64,000 nucleotides of DNA, taken from the NCBI RefSeq assembly GCF_963259705.1, contig NC_081841.1, positions 90,409,063 to 90,473,062 on the forward strand. The letters are read 5' to 3'. Positions 51,864 through 62,110 of the stretch are shown piece by piece (positions within the stretch are counted from its first letter, which is position 1; every line of letters starts with the position of its first letter). The position numbers and the translations under genes are program-made. The notes under the pieces were generated by a model, which ran no database searches, was not told the origin of the DNA, and saw nothing but the letters and a program-made list of their open reading frames with translations. The stretch is from Myotis daubentonii (taxonomy: Eukaryota; Chordata; Mammalia; Chiroptera; Vespertilionidae).

Positions 51864-52575
51864 TGCCGGGAGCCGGTCCATCCTTGCTGTTTCAAGGGAC
51901 CTGGCATATATGGCATATGGTTCTTAATATGTTTGCTCATCTTCTTGGCGCTGTGTTTTAACCAAGGTCACCTCTCCGAGAAAGGTTGAATCCCCAGGTA
52001 GGGATTTTCCCCTGAAGTTAGGGAGGGAATAAAACCCCTCAACTAAGTGCCAGGCGGGTAATTAATCCCTTTAACTACGAACAATCATGCTTAAACTACA
52101 TAATCTTTTCTCCCTGGAATGGAGATAAGAAACGCCCTAACCTTTGTAATAGAGATTGATAGGATTGAATCAACTGGTATAAATACAGTTGTAACAAGAC
52201 AGAAACACTCAGAACTTAGAACAGAATCAAGAAGACAGAGCCTACACGGAGCCTAGAGACAGAAGAACTTTGCTGGAGAGAGCATGCCGGAGGATCCTGG
52301 AGAGGGACTGGCCTCGGAGCCTAGAGACAGAGCCTAGCGGGAGAACATGGCAAGGGATCCTGGACTGAACCTGACTACAGAGATTGGCAAGAGAACCTGA
52401 CTAGAACCTGGACACTGAACCTGACTGGAGTACCTGTACAGAACCTGGCTGGAGACCCTGACAAGCGAACCCGGCTATGATGATCAACTGAACGCTATCT
52501 CTGTATCGTTCCTTCCTCGCCGACTCCGTCTACGCCTTTGGGAACCCCTGGACCTGCTGGGGTTGGACCCCGGCA
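51864..52575 (+). repeat. 5' LTR of the provirus
   Basis: 712 bp, TG...CA. TATA box TATAAATA at 52178-52185. An AATAAA lies at 52028-52033, upstream of the TATA box, so it is not in the usual place for a poly(A) signal. By eye the first 520 or so bases are the same as in the 3' LTR. Confidence 0.95.
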
Positions 52576-53018
52576 TCTGGCGCCAGAACAGGGACCCCTA
52601 GGTAAGCGCCCCACACTCGGGACGGATCGGACTCCACCATAGGAAGAGGGTGGATAGTCTTCGCCGACTCCGTCCACACCTTTGGGAACCCCTGGAACAG
52701 GATTCCCTTAGGTAAGCCGCCCCATTGAGAACCTCCGCACTCGGGACGGATAGGACTCCACCGTAGGAAGAGGGTGGATAGTCTTCGCCGACTCCGTCCA
52801 CACCTTTGGGAACCCCTGGAACAGGATTCCCCTAGGTAAGCCCCCCTCCCCCATTGAGAACCCTCACACTCGGGACGGATCAGACTCCACCGTAGGAAGA
52901 GGGTGGATAGTCTTCGCCGACTCCGTCCACACCTTTGGGAACCCCTGGAACAGGATTCCCTTAGGTAAGCCCCCCCCCCCATTGAGAACCCCACACTCGG
53001 GACGGATAGGACTCCACC
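52517..53018 (+). repeat. Four-unit tandem repeat over LTR end, primer site and leader
   Basis: Units begin 'tcgccgactccgt' at 52517, 52661, 52785 and 52914 (spacing 144, 124, 129). Only the first contains the LTR end and primer site; the later units lack about 30 bases there. Each unit has TAGGTAAG, a splice-donor-like site (GT at 52602, 52712, 52836 and 52965). Confidence 0.92.
52578..52595 (+). other. Primer binding site, lysine-tRNA type
   Basis: TGGCGCCAGAACAGGGAC lies 2 bases after the 5' LTR. It differs by one base from the usual tRNA-Lys3 primer site (CGCCCGAAC). Confidence 0.88.
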
Positions 53019-53077
53019 AGGGTGCTACAGACCCCCCTATAGAGGATAAGTAGGGTAAGAAGGTGGATAGTACAGAA

Positions 53078-53305
53078 CTTAGATTGAGAAGATGTGCCAT
53101 ACTGAGTCCAAAGAAAGAAGACTCTGTATTGATCCTTAGATTGAGAAGATGTGCCATACTGAGTCCAAAGAAAGAAGACTCTGTATTGATCTTTAGATTA
53201 AGAAGATGTGCCATACTGAGTCTAAAGAAAAAAGACTCTGTATTGATCTTTAGATTAAGAAGATGTGCCATACTGAGTCTAAAGAAAAAAGACTCTGTAT
53301 TGATC
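53078..53305 (+). repeat. 57-bp tandem repeat, four copies
   Basis: Units start 'cttagattgagaagatgtgc' or a variant. 57 is a multiple of three, and one frame stays open across all four as a 19-residue repeat (LRLRRCAILSPKKEDSVLI). Copies 1-2 and copies 3-4 resemble each other most, which suggests stepwise doubling. Confidence 0.95.
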
Positions 53306-53460
53306 TTTTAACATATATGCTTGCTAGCAGAGGAATTAAGGTTACCCCCAGTCAGATGGAACATTTTATACAAGAAATACGTCCATGCTTTTCTGAGGAA
53401 GGAAAGGTGCCGGAAAGGTAAATGTAGAGGCATGGGAGAAGGTAGGCCCAAGGAGCCTTA
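53306..53460 (+). pseudogene. Gag matrix-like remnant, frameshifted
   Basis: A short stretch after the repeats encodes, in two frames, a pattern like the matrix domain at the start of betaretroviral Gag. A frameshift, seemingly caused by a short local duplication near 53400-53420, and a stop separate the two parts. The sequence after about 53460 is not recognisable as Gag. This is a fragment without function and is reported from pattern memory only. Confidence 0.5.
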
Positions 53461-53630
53461 TCCTTAACCCCACTGCAGCCTTTCCACCCCGGGAAAGTGC
53501 AGGATTGGCAAGCTCTCCCTGGGGTGATAGATCAGGACTCAGGTAATAGCAGAAAGCGCCAATCCTACTCTTAAAATGGATACAAGAGAGCGTTTCAGGT
53601 TTTTCTTTTTAATGCTTGCTTTTAAAAAAT
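53461..53630 (+). other. Residual internal sequence of the provirus
   Basis: About 170 bp between the Gag-like remnant and the polypurine tract. No gene was recognised. The deletion joint probably lies here. Confidence 0.5.
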
Positions 53631-53645
53631 AAAAAAGGGGGAATT
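53631..53645 (+). other. Polypurine tract
   Basis: AAAAAAGGGGGAATT directly before the 3' LTR, the expected plus-strand primer site of a retrovirus. Confidence 0.9.
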
Positions 53646-54434
53646 TGCCGGGAGCCGGTCCATCCTTGCTGTTTCAAGGGACCTGGCATATATGGCATAT
53701 GGTTCTTAATATGTTTGCTCATCTTCTTGGCGCTGTGTTTTAACCAAGGTCACCTCTCCGAGAAAGGTTGAATCCCCAGGTAGGGATTTTCCCCTGAAGT
53801 TAGGGAGGGAATAAAACCCCTCAACTAAGTGCCAGGCGGGTAATTAATCCCTTTAACTACGAACAATCATGCTTAAACTACATAATCTTTTCTCCCTGGA
53901 ATGGAGATAAGAAACGCCCTAACCTTTGTAATAGAGATTGATAGGATTGAATCAACTGGTATAAATACAGTTGTAACAAGACAGAAACACTCAGAACTTA
54001 GAACAGAATCAAGAAGACAGAGCCTACACGGAGCCTAGAGACAGAAGAACTTTGCTGGAGAGAGCATGCCGGAGGATCCTGGAGAGGGACTGGCCTCGGA
54101 GCCTAGAGACAGAGCCTAGCGGGAGAACATGGCAAGGGATCCTGGACTGAACCTGACTACAGAGATTGGCAGGAGAACCTGACTGGAACCTGGACACTGA
54201 ACCTGACTGGAGAGCCTGGACAGAACCTGGCTGGAGAACCTAGCGAGGGAACATGGCTACAGAACCTCGCTGGAAATCCGAAGCAGAGCCTCTCTGGAGA
54301 TCGAGACCAGAACTTGGCTGGAGATCCTGGCTAGGCTGCTGATCAACTGAACGCTGTCTCCGTGTCATTCCTTCTTCGCCGACTCCGTCCACACCTTTGG
54401 GGACCCCTGGACCTGCTGGGGCTGGACCCCGGCA
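53646..54434 (+). repeat. 3' LTR of the provirus
   Basis: 789 bp. It is 77 bp longer than the 5' LTR because of extra copies of the short 'cagaacctggctggaga' repeats in its 3' part. It shares diagnostic bases with the 5' LTR ('ggcatatgg', 'gctcatcttc') that the solo copies at 664 and 49604 lack. Confidence 0.95.
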
Positions 54435-54470
54435 TGCCACTGCACAAACTGGTTCCTATTTAGGAAATTT

Positions 54471-54893
54471 TTTTCCCTTAAGAGCTTGTGGTTAATTTTA
54501 TGACATTTATACTACACCTAAAAGTCACCTCCTCAGAGATATCTTCAAAGATCACCTCTTCTAAAGTGGCCTCCAATCGCAAAATAAACAAAATAGAAAC
54601 AGACTCATAGATACAGAGATCAGTCTGATATTTACCAGAGGGGAATGGGTTGTGGACTTGGTCAAAATGATGAAGGGATTTAGAAATAAAAATTCGTAAT
54701 AACAAAATAGTCATGAGGGTATAAAGTATACAATAGGGAATATAGTCAATAATATTGTAGTAACTGTGTACAATGCCAGGTAGATACTTGAAATATTGGA
54801 GGGAACACTTTGTAAAGTATGAATAATTAACCACTATGCTGTACACCTGAAACTAATACAAAACAATATTGAATGTAAGCTATAATTGAAAAA
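54471..54893. other. Unassigned flanking sequence
   Basis: AT-rich; '54800-54890' (ggaacactttgtaaagtatg; ccactatgctgtacacctga) may be old LINE 3' sequence. Confidence 0.4.
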
Positions 54894-55222
54894 TCCTATA
54901 TAATAAAAAGCTAATATGCAAATTGACCAAATGGCAGAATGACTGGTCACTATGATGCACACTGACCACCAGGAGGCAGACGCTCAACCCAGGAGCTGCC
55001 CCCTGGTAGTCAGTGTGCTCCCACAGGCAGAGCACCGCTCAGCCAGAAGCTGGACTCACGGCTGGCAAGTGCAGCAGTGGTGGAGGGATCCTCTCCTGTC
55101 TCTGCAGCAGCACTAAAGATGTCCGACTGCCAGCTTAGGCATGCTCCCTGAACTGTGAGAGGGTGCAGGCCAGAATGAGGGCCCCCCCACAAGTGCATGA
55201 ATTCCATGCACTGGGCCTCTAG
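54894..55222 (+). mobile_element. Short HeliBat-type Helitron
   Basis: It starts TCCTATATAATAAAAAGC with 'taatatgcaaattgacc', has 'ctgaccaccaggaggcag', and ends 'gtgcatgaattccatgcac' plus 'tgggcctctag'. Flanks A|T. Same subfamily as 14551-14870. Confidence 0.95.
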
Positions 55223-55480
55223 TAAAAAAGTAAAGAAATGTAAAGTGTCCTCAATCTATCACATTACCCATTTTTATTTTCTGCATAGCAGAGCAAATTA
55301 CTTCTCTGACTTCTGACTTTTTTTGTCTAATTATGTCTTCCCAACAAGAAGGTAAATTCCCTGCATATAAGGACCTTGTCTCTTGTTCACTGCTATATTC
55401 CCAATATTTAAAACAGTGCTCAAACCAGAGTTAGCAGTAAATGTTTGTTGAGGAATGAATAAAGGAAAAAGGAATGGAGG
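55223..55480 (+). mobile_element. L2 LINE 3' end
   Basis: 'cttgttcactgctatattcc', 'aacagtgctcaaaccagagt', 'gtttgttgaggaatgaataa' is a typical L2 3' end, from about 55300. Confidence 0.7.
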
Positions 55481-55794
55481 TGCTATGGTTTGAATGTTTG
55501 TGTCCATTTAAATTTCATATATTGAAACCCTAACTCCAAAAGGTGCTACTATTAGTATGTGGGACCTTTGGGAGGTGATTAGGTCATGAGGGCTGGGCCT
55601 TCATGAATGGGAGTAGTGTCTTTATACTAGTGAAAGGGAATGGAGAGCACTCTCTAGTCACTTCCTCAATGTGAGAATATGAGAAGTCTGCGACTATACT
55701 GGCACTCTGAGCTTCAGCCTCCAGGTCGGTGAGCAATAAAGTCCTGCCACCTACTCTATGGAATTGTGTTATTGCCACCCAAACTGACTAAAAC
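55481..55794 (+). mobile_element. MaLR LTR (MST-type)
   Basis: It starts TGCTATGGTTTGAATGTTTG and contains 'tttgggaggtgattaggtca' and 'gggctgggccttcatgaatg', and ends near 'actgactaaaaca', in the order of MST LTRs. Old, nearly full length. Confidence 0.85.
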
Positions 55795-55799
55795 AGATA

Positions 55800-56630
55800 T
55801 ATAATTATTTCAATAAGAGTTGCTTTACAGTGTTCCTCAAACTAATATCTTCCTACTTGTGAAGATATAGTCCAAATCTAACAATTTTGAGAGCAATCCA
55901 ACAGGCTTTTCATCTGGTTTGATATTCTTTCTTTTGATATATATGTATGTTTCTTAACTCTTCAAATTTTTTCAATATTTATAGGAAACATCCTATTCCC
56001 AACCTTATATAAATCATAACATTTTTCCTCTTGTTAATTTCTTGTGTGGCAACCAAATAATTCATTTGCAATTAGAAGCAAATCCATGAAAAATAACAAC
56101 ACAACAAGCAAAGTACAGATAATAGGTCTGTATAAGTAAGGCAAAAATAGCTTAGGGACTCTAAGGAATTCACACAGGACTACTAACCAGCTATTTAACA
56201 TCAAGTAGATCTTTTTTTTTTTTTTAACCTAACTGAATTATTTATTTACTTTTAACCAACTACTCAAACCCTAGTATTAGTTTGTGCTTTTCCCCCCAGC
56301 TCTTGAGGATAGGAAAAAGAAGAAGCAAAGGGGGAAGACTTCAAAGAAATGGGGAGATACAGGAATTCTCCAGAAATCCTTACTAGTTTTTTTCATATTC
56401 TAGTTGACTTAATCAACCTCAAGAAAAGTATCAGGTGTCCATTGAATTTCTTTGGAGTCAGCTTTAGGGAAAATCCGAAATAATAGTTATGTTTTAAGAT
56501 ATATTAAAAACAATGCTTTTAACATATATATATATGATAGGCCATGGCCAAGACTATTGCATTTAAACCACAAGTTGGTGGAGTACAAAATAGACTATGG
56601 AATCATGTAGAGATGGCACAAAAATTTCCA
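55800..56630. other. Unassigned flanking sequence
   Basis: AT-rich with a T run at 56211-56225. No repeat end or gene was recognised. Confidence 0.4.
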
Positions 56631-56848
56631 TCTATAATAATAAAAGCATAATATGCTAATTAGACCAGATGTCCTTCCAGATGACCTTCCAGATGAAGCC
56701 AGGGCTTCGAGGGAAGCCTGGGTCCCGCCCGGGTGCCTGCTGGTGGCTGGAAGAAAGCCCGGGCCCCAGGTGCCAGAGGGAAGTCGGTGCCGGCAGCCAG
56801 GGGAAGGAAGGCCTACTCTTGCACAAATTTCATGCATCAGGCCTCTAG
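56631..56848 (+). mobile_element. Short HeliBat-type Helitron
   Basis: Starts TCTATAATAATAAAAGCA with 'taatatgctaattagacc', ends 'tgcacaaatttcatgcatca' plus 'ggcctctag'. It contains a duplicated 'gatgtccttcca' / 'gatgaccttcca' segment. Confidence 0.88.
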
Positions 56849-57244
56849 TCTGTGATAAATAGGATGGAACTTTTGAGAGCCAATGTGACTCCTCTAATCA
56901 TATACAGAAAGTTCATGGTTGGGACTTTCTGACCTGGTAGACTTACCATTCTGTGTAGGTTTTCTAAAACCACACATTTTGGGAACTAGGAAGGCAATAG
57001 GGATCTAGGATAACTCATCTTTTTGATCCTGCAAATATCTTTGCATTGCCTGTTTGCAAAAAATAAAAAAGTAGTAAATCAAAGTGAAATTGATGTTAAA
57101 TCAAATCCAAATCATCATTCTTATCAGTCTTCTGAGACCAACCTGTAGACCTGCTAGCTGAATAGCCAACCAAATGTAACAAGTGACCAAAGGCAGTGTG
57201 GGTGAACTATAGAAAAGAAACTGGAGGGAGCAAAATTTGCCACT
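56849..57244. other. Unassigned flanking sequence
   Basis: No recognisable repeat or gene. Confidence 0.4.
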
Positions 57245-57650
57245 CCAAAATATGCCTCTTTGGCATGAGGATAATTTTAGGCTGGTTATTTTTAAGAAGG
57301 AGTGGATATGGGAGAAGCTCTGAAAATTAAGTAGAAGTTACCCTTCATATGAGACATTTATGTGTAAAAGGGAAATCTCTTAATAAGGGTGTCTCCCTCT
57401 CTATAGCAAGAAGAGAAAAAAGACTCAATCTCTAGAAACTCTTATCAATAGAGAAGGCAATAACTGAAATCTGCAGAAAAACCTTACCCTCGCTTACGGT
57501 GCTTTTTCTGGTAACCTCATAGAACCGACTCTCCCTACCCCTACCATCTTCTTTTGTCTTTTCCGTGTGTGTGGAAGGTATACATATTATTAAACTTTTA
57601 GTTGTTTTTCTCTGTTAATCTGTCTTATGTCAATTTAATTATTAGATCAG
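57245..57650 (+). mobile_element. Ancient LTR (ERVL-like), second copy
   Basis: Collinear with 28109-28570: 'ccaaaatatgcctctttggc' at the start and 'ctgttaatctgtcttatgtc' near the end. Name uncertain. Confidence 0.55.
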
Positions 57651-58134
57651 CAAAAAACAAAAACAAAACAAAAAAAACAACTAGAAACTGAACTAATAGC
57701 TGAAACTGTGTCCTCACATGCTTCTGAAGTGTATTTGTGAGGTCAGGTAAAGTTATTTAACAAGTCTGGTAAAGAGATGTCATCTGAGCATTGGTCAGGG
57801 CTGGCATTTACTTGAATTTTCTAAGTCCAATGTTTTTATAAATGTGTCCCTCTGAGCCCTAAGTTGGATAGGAAGAAGAGGCCCTGCATTATTTAGCTTT
57901 GCATCAGTTGATGTAGCTTCATTTTTATGTTTTATATAATGGGGTTCAGAGTAAGATTTATTTCATAAAAAAAGGGGGGGAGTATTGGTCAGGGGCCTAG
58001 AAGCAAAAGTATAATTGAAGATATTTTAAAGGAGGGAACTATTTAAGCAAGTATGATCAAAGGTTAAGAAAATCAGTAAGAAATGGTAAAGTGCACGTAG
58101 GTTAGCAACAGCAGGAGCTACCATCGATCTAGTT
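57651..58134. other. Unassigned flanking sequence
   Basis: Starts with an A/C-rich simple stretch; otherwise unassigned. Confidence 0.4.
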
Positions 58135-58346
58135 CAGCGGTTCTCAACCTGTGGGTCGCGACCCCTTTGGCGGTCGAACGACCCTTTCACAGGGGTCGCC
58201 TAAGACCATCCTGCATATCAGATATTTACATTACGATTCATAACAGTAGCAACATTACAGTCATGAAGTAGCAACGAAAATAATTTTATGGTTGGGTCAC
58301 AACATGAGGAACTGTATTTAAAGGGCCAGAAGGTTGAAAACCACTG
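58135..58346. mobile_element. SPIN (Space Invaders) hAT MITE, second copy
   Basis: Starts CAGCGGTTCTCAACCTGTGG and contains 'tgaagtagcaacgaaaataa', 'tttatggttgggtcacaaca', ending 'aggttgaaaaccactg'. It has small deletions compared with 21935-22157 and I see no clear 8-bp duplication. Confidence 0.9.
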
Positions 58347-59002
58347 AGGACAGAGCCTGAAGGTGTAAGAAGAGAGAACAGTAACTAGAATCCAAAGAGA
58401 ATTATGAAAAAGAGCTGAAGGACAGGAGCTTTGATCTTAAGTAGAGGAATATTTAGAAAATTCTTAGACATGGAAGGGAGAGTACCAAGCAAATATATGC
58501 CCTGGCCTTACTCCCTTCCTACTAGTACATTCTAGATTTCTTGCTGGCATTTTCCACTGGCCCAACCCAAAGAGAAGAGACAAAGAGCAAAGGAGCTTGT
58601 AGATGCAGTGAGTAGATCAAGTTCAGCCTCCAGAGACACAACAGTTGAGACCTCGAGTCAAAAAGGAGTCAAGCTATCCTCACTCTAAGAAAGGCTGGAA
58701 AATAAATTAGATTCTATGTGTTCATACATACTACATCTAAGTTACTAAGAGCAAAGAGTGTGTCATATTTGATGTCTACAGCTCTTCATTAAATATCATA
58801 GGTGAATTCAGTGAGGATCAGAAGTTTGAAACATGTCCATGACTACAAAACTGTGGTTCCTTCCTTATACCACACTAAAAGGAAATGTATAAAAATAATG
58901 ATCAACATTTTAAAATTATTTTCATTTAAAAAGTTCTGAAAATGGATGGTCGGGATTGTTACACAACCATGTGAATGTACTTAATGCCACTGAAGAGTAG
59001 TT
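58347..59002. other. Unassigned flanking sequence
   Basis: No recognisable repeat or gene. Confidence 0.4.
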
Positions 59003-59018
59003 AAAAATGATTAAAATG

Positions 59019-59590
59019 CACCCCTATGATCATAGCAGCACAATTCACCATAGCTAAGATCTGGAAACAGCCTAAGTGCCCATCAGTAGATGAATGGATT
59101 AGAAAGCTGTGGTACATCTACACGATGGAATACTATGCTGCTATAAAAAAGAAGGAACTCTTACCATTTGCAACAGCATGGATGGAACTGGAGAGCATTA
59201 TGCTAAGTGAAATAAGCCAGTCAATGAAGGAAAAATACCACATGATGTCACTCATTTCTGGATAATAAAGACCATTATAAACTGATGAACAAAAATAGAT
59301 ACAGAGGCAGAGCTGCCTCGAACAGACTGTCAAACTATAGCAGGAAGGCCGGGGAGGGTGGGAGGGCAGGAGGGGGGTGGGTAAGAGATCAACCAAAGGA
59401 CTTGTATGCATGCATATAAGCATAACCAATGGACATAAGACACTGGGGGGTAGGGGAGGCCAGGGGATTGTCAAGGGCGGGGGGAAAAAAAGGAGACATA
59501 TGTAATACTCTTTGTAATACTTTAAGCAATAAAAAAAAAATGCAAAAAAAAAAGCATTTGAAAAATAAACAGGAAAATAATGAACTTTAA
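59019..59590 (+). mobile_element. 5'-truncated L1 with clean target duplication
   Basis: Only the L1 3' end: ORF2 C-terminus (to 59265; WIRKLWYIYTMEYYAAIKKK), a G-rich 3' UTR, a poly(A) tail. A perfect 16-bp duplication AAAAATGATTAAAATG flanks it (59003-59018 and 59591-59606). The ORF2 tail is closely similar to the L1 at 7361, so this is a young insertion of that lineage. Confidence 0.95.
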
Positions 59591-59659
59591 AAAAATGATT
59601 AAAATGGTAAATTTAATGATATTATATTTTACCACTTTTTTTTTTTTTTTTTTAAGAAA

Positions 59660-59906
59660 GACTAGAGATTTGACCAAAAAGAGAACGTGGAAGGTGTGAC
59701 AATGAAAGCAAGAGGTTGGAATGATGCCAGGAACCAAGAAACAAGGAATGCAGGCCTCCTGCAGAAGCTAGAAAAGGCAAGAAAGCGTTCTCCCCTGAGT
59801 CTCCAGAAAGGATCAGCCCCTGAAGATGCCTTGACTTAAGATTAGTGAAACTGATTTCAGTCTTTTAGCCTCCAGAACTGTAAGATAATAAATTTGTCTT
59901 GTTTTA
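59660..59906 (+). mobile_element. MLT1-type MaLR LTR fragment
   Basis: 'aatgatgccaggaaccaag', 'tctgatttcagtctttta'-like ending, 'gcctccagaactgtaagata' and 'ataaatttgtcttgtttta' are the usual 3' part of MLT1 LTRs. Confidence 0.75.
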
Positions 59907-59933
59907 AAAATAAAAGAAAAAAATTTTTTTTTC

Positions 59934-60166
59934 GCCCTGACTGGTTTGGCTTAGTGGATAGAGCGTCAGCCTGCGAACTGAAGGGTCCCGGGTTCGATTC
60001 CGGTCAAGGGCATGTACCTTGGTTGTGGGCACATCCCCAGGGGTGGGGGGGGGTATGTGGGAGGCAGCTGATCGATGTTTCTCTCTCATCAATGTTTCCA
60101 ACTCTCTATCCTTCTCCCTTCCTCTCTGTAAAAATATCAATAAAATATATATTTTTAAAATTTTTT
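59934..60166 (+). mobile_element. Ves SINE
   Basis: The head is 'gccctgactggtttggctta' with an intact 'gggttcgattccgg' B-box region and an A/T-rich tail. Confidence 0.94.
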
Positions 60167-60215
60167 TTCAATGAGCAATATGTGCATTAAATTTGCAGTT
60201 TATTGATTGAGACAG

Positions 60216-61018
60216 CCATTATCTGAGTTTTATTATATTTTATTTTTATCATTGACATTATTACAGATGTCCTCCATTGCCCCCCCCACACACACACATA
60301 TACACACACTTTGGTCACCTCCGCCCAGACTCCATCCTCCCCTCCCTTTGAGCCCTCACCACATTGTTGTTTGTGTCTGTGGGCTATGCATATATATTCT
60401 TTGGCTATTCTCTTACCTTTCTTTCATCCCATCCACCCCACCCACCTCCCCTCTAGTATCTCAATCTGTACCATGTATCCATGTTTCTGGTTCTATTTTG
60501 TTCATCAGTTTATTTTGTGCATTAGATTCCATAAGTGAGATCATATAGCATTTGTCTTTCTCTGATTGGCTTATTTTGCATAACACTCTCCAGGTCCATT
60601 TATGCTGTTGTCAAAGGTAAGAGTTCCTTCCTTTTTACAACAACATAGTAGTCCGTTGTGTAAATGTATCACAGCTTTTTTATCCACTCATCTACTGATG
60701 GGCACTTGGGCTGTTTTCAGATCTCAGCTACTGTAAACAATACTGCTATGAACATAGGGGTAGATATATTCTTTCTGATTGGTGTTTAGGATTTTTAGGA
60801 TATATTCCTAGAAGTGGGATTGCTGGGTCAAAAGGCAGTCTCATTTTTAAGTTTTTGCGGAAACTCCATACTATTTTCCACAGTAGCTGCACTAGTCTGC
60901 ATTCCCACCAACAGTGTGCTAGGGTTCCCTTTTCTCTACATCCTTGCCAGCACTTGTTTGTTGATTTATTAATCTGTAGTGATTTTAATCTGATCTGAAA
61001 ATTCTCTAACACTTTTCA
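60216..61018 (-). mobile_element. L1 3' end, 5'-truncated
   Basis: Minus-strand L1: T-rich start, C-rich 3' UTR, then 'gctatgaacataggggtaga' and 'attcccaccaacagtgtgct'. A decayed ORF2 piece ([20 protein letters not shown]) lies at 61012-60746. Confidence 0.88.
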
Positions 61019-61539
61019 CCAAAAGGTAGAATCTGATTTCCCTTCTCTTGAAGGTACGCTGGACTCACTGACTTGCTTCAAATGCATAGTCACTGTGTAA
61101 CTTCTAAGGCTAGCATAAAGCTGTTTAATAGATACCAGTGGAATATTTTTTCATGTAATTGTTAGCTCAATATACCTTCAAAGAAGTTGCTTAGTTTGAA
61201 AAAATCATATCATGAACTTGAACTTCAAGCTTCTAGTATCAGAACTACTCAGCTTTGGAAGGAATGTGCTAGAATATACACAGAAGAGTGACCTGGTATT
61301 ATTATTTATTGATCTTAATAATTTGGTTAAACACGGTGGACTGCACCTAGATTTTCAGCTACAGGACCACTATTACCTACCTCCCATACATTCTCAATGG
61401 TTTGCCAGACACTCTTAAGGTTTCCATTACATATTATGTATTTGCTAAGATCCCCCAAATTTACAGTCTGGATCTCTCTTAGAAATATAAAACCCAAATA
61501 TTTAACAACCTATTGAATAAACCCACTTTGATATCCAAC
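61019..61539. other. Unassigned flanking sequence
   Basis: No recognisable repeat or gene. Confidence 0.4.
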
Positions 61540-62110
61540 GGAATCCTCAAAATCAATTCAAAATGTCTAACCTACCTTTTATTCTGCCCATCCTTCATTC
61601 ACTTCTCTATGTGCTCCTGGATTCCTCTATCATAGTGTTAACACCCCCATGCCCAAACTAGAAATCTAAGTGTCATTTTTGTTCACCTTTTATTTCTGCC
61701 TATATTCAATTAATCACCCAGTCCTGTGAATGCTAGCTCATGTCACCCCATTTTTAAGTCATTTTTTTCTAATCTGAGTTGCCAATTCATTCTTCACAAT
61801 GCAGCCAGAGTGATCTTTCTAAAATATCATTACCCCCCTACTCAAAATTCTTTACCAGTCCCCATTAATTTGAGGATAGAAGTCCAAATTCCTTACTGTG
61901 GCTAGCAAATCTTCACATGCTCCTCCCCAGCTACCCCTCCACCCTTAATCGCCTTCCATTATTTTCATTACACTGTCACTTCAGGCATGCTGAACAATCA
62001 CAGGTTTCTGGCTCATCACAACTCCTCCCTTACTTTTGGACCATTAACTATGCTATTCCATATGCCTGAAATGTTCCCTACATTCATCTTCCTCTTGTCT
62101 GTCTAATTCC
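61540..62110 (+). mobile_element. L2 LINE fragment
   Basis: 'aatgcagccagagtgatctt', 'gaggatagaagtccaaattc', 'ttcaggcatgctgaacaatc' are in the L2 3' order. Old. Confidence 0.7.

Larger units (their letters stand above)
51864..54434 (+). mobile_element. Internally deleted betaretrovirus-like provirus
   Basis: The order is 5' LTR (51864-52575), primer binding site, about 1.07 kb of internal sequence, polypurine tract, 3' LTR (53646-54434). A perfect 6-bp target duplication TGCCAC flanks the whole (51858-51863 and 54435-54440), so it moved as one unit. No pol, pro or env was recognised. The lysine-tRNA-like primer site and 6-bp duplication fit class II (beta-like) retroviruses. It would need proteins from another virus or ERV. 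Confidence 0.93.
51160..54470 (+). mobile_element. L2 LINE interrupted by a Ves and a provirus
   Basis: L2-like sequence at 51160-51374 (ctactgtaatagtttcctgg), 51683-51863 (atcagaataaaatccaaata) and 54441-54470. The Ves at 51375 and the provirus at 51864-54434 are both inserted in it. Confidence 0.65.

Noticed and set aside
59340..59480. G-rich stretch as a promoter G-quadruplex
   Set aside because: It is the normal G-rich 3' UTR of a truncated L1.
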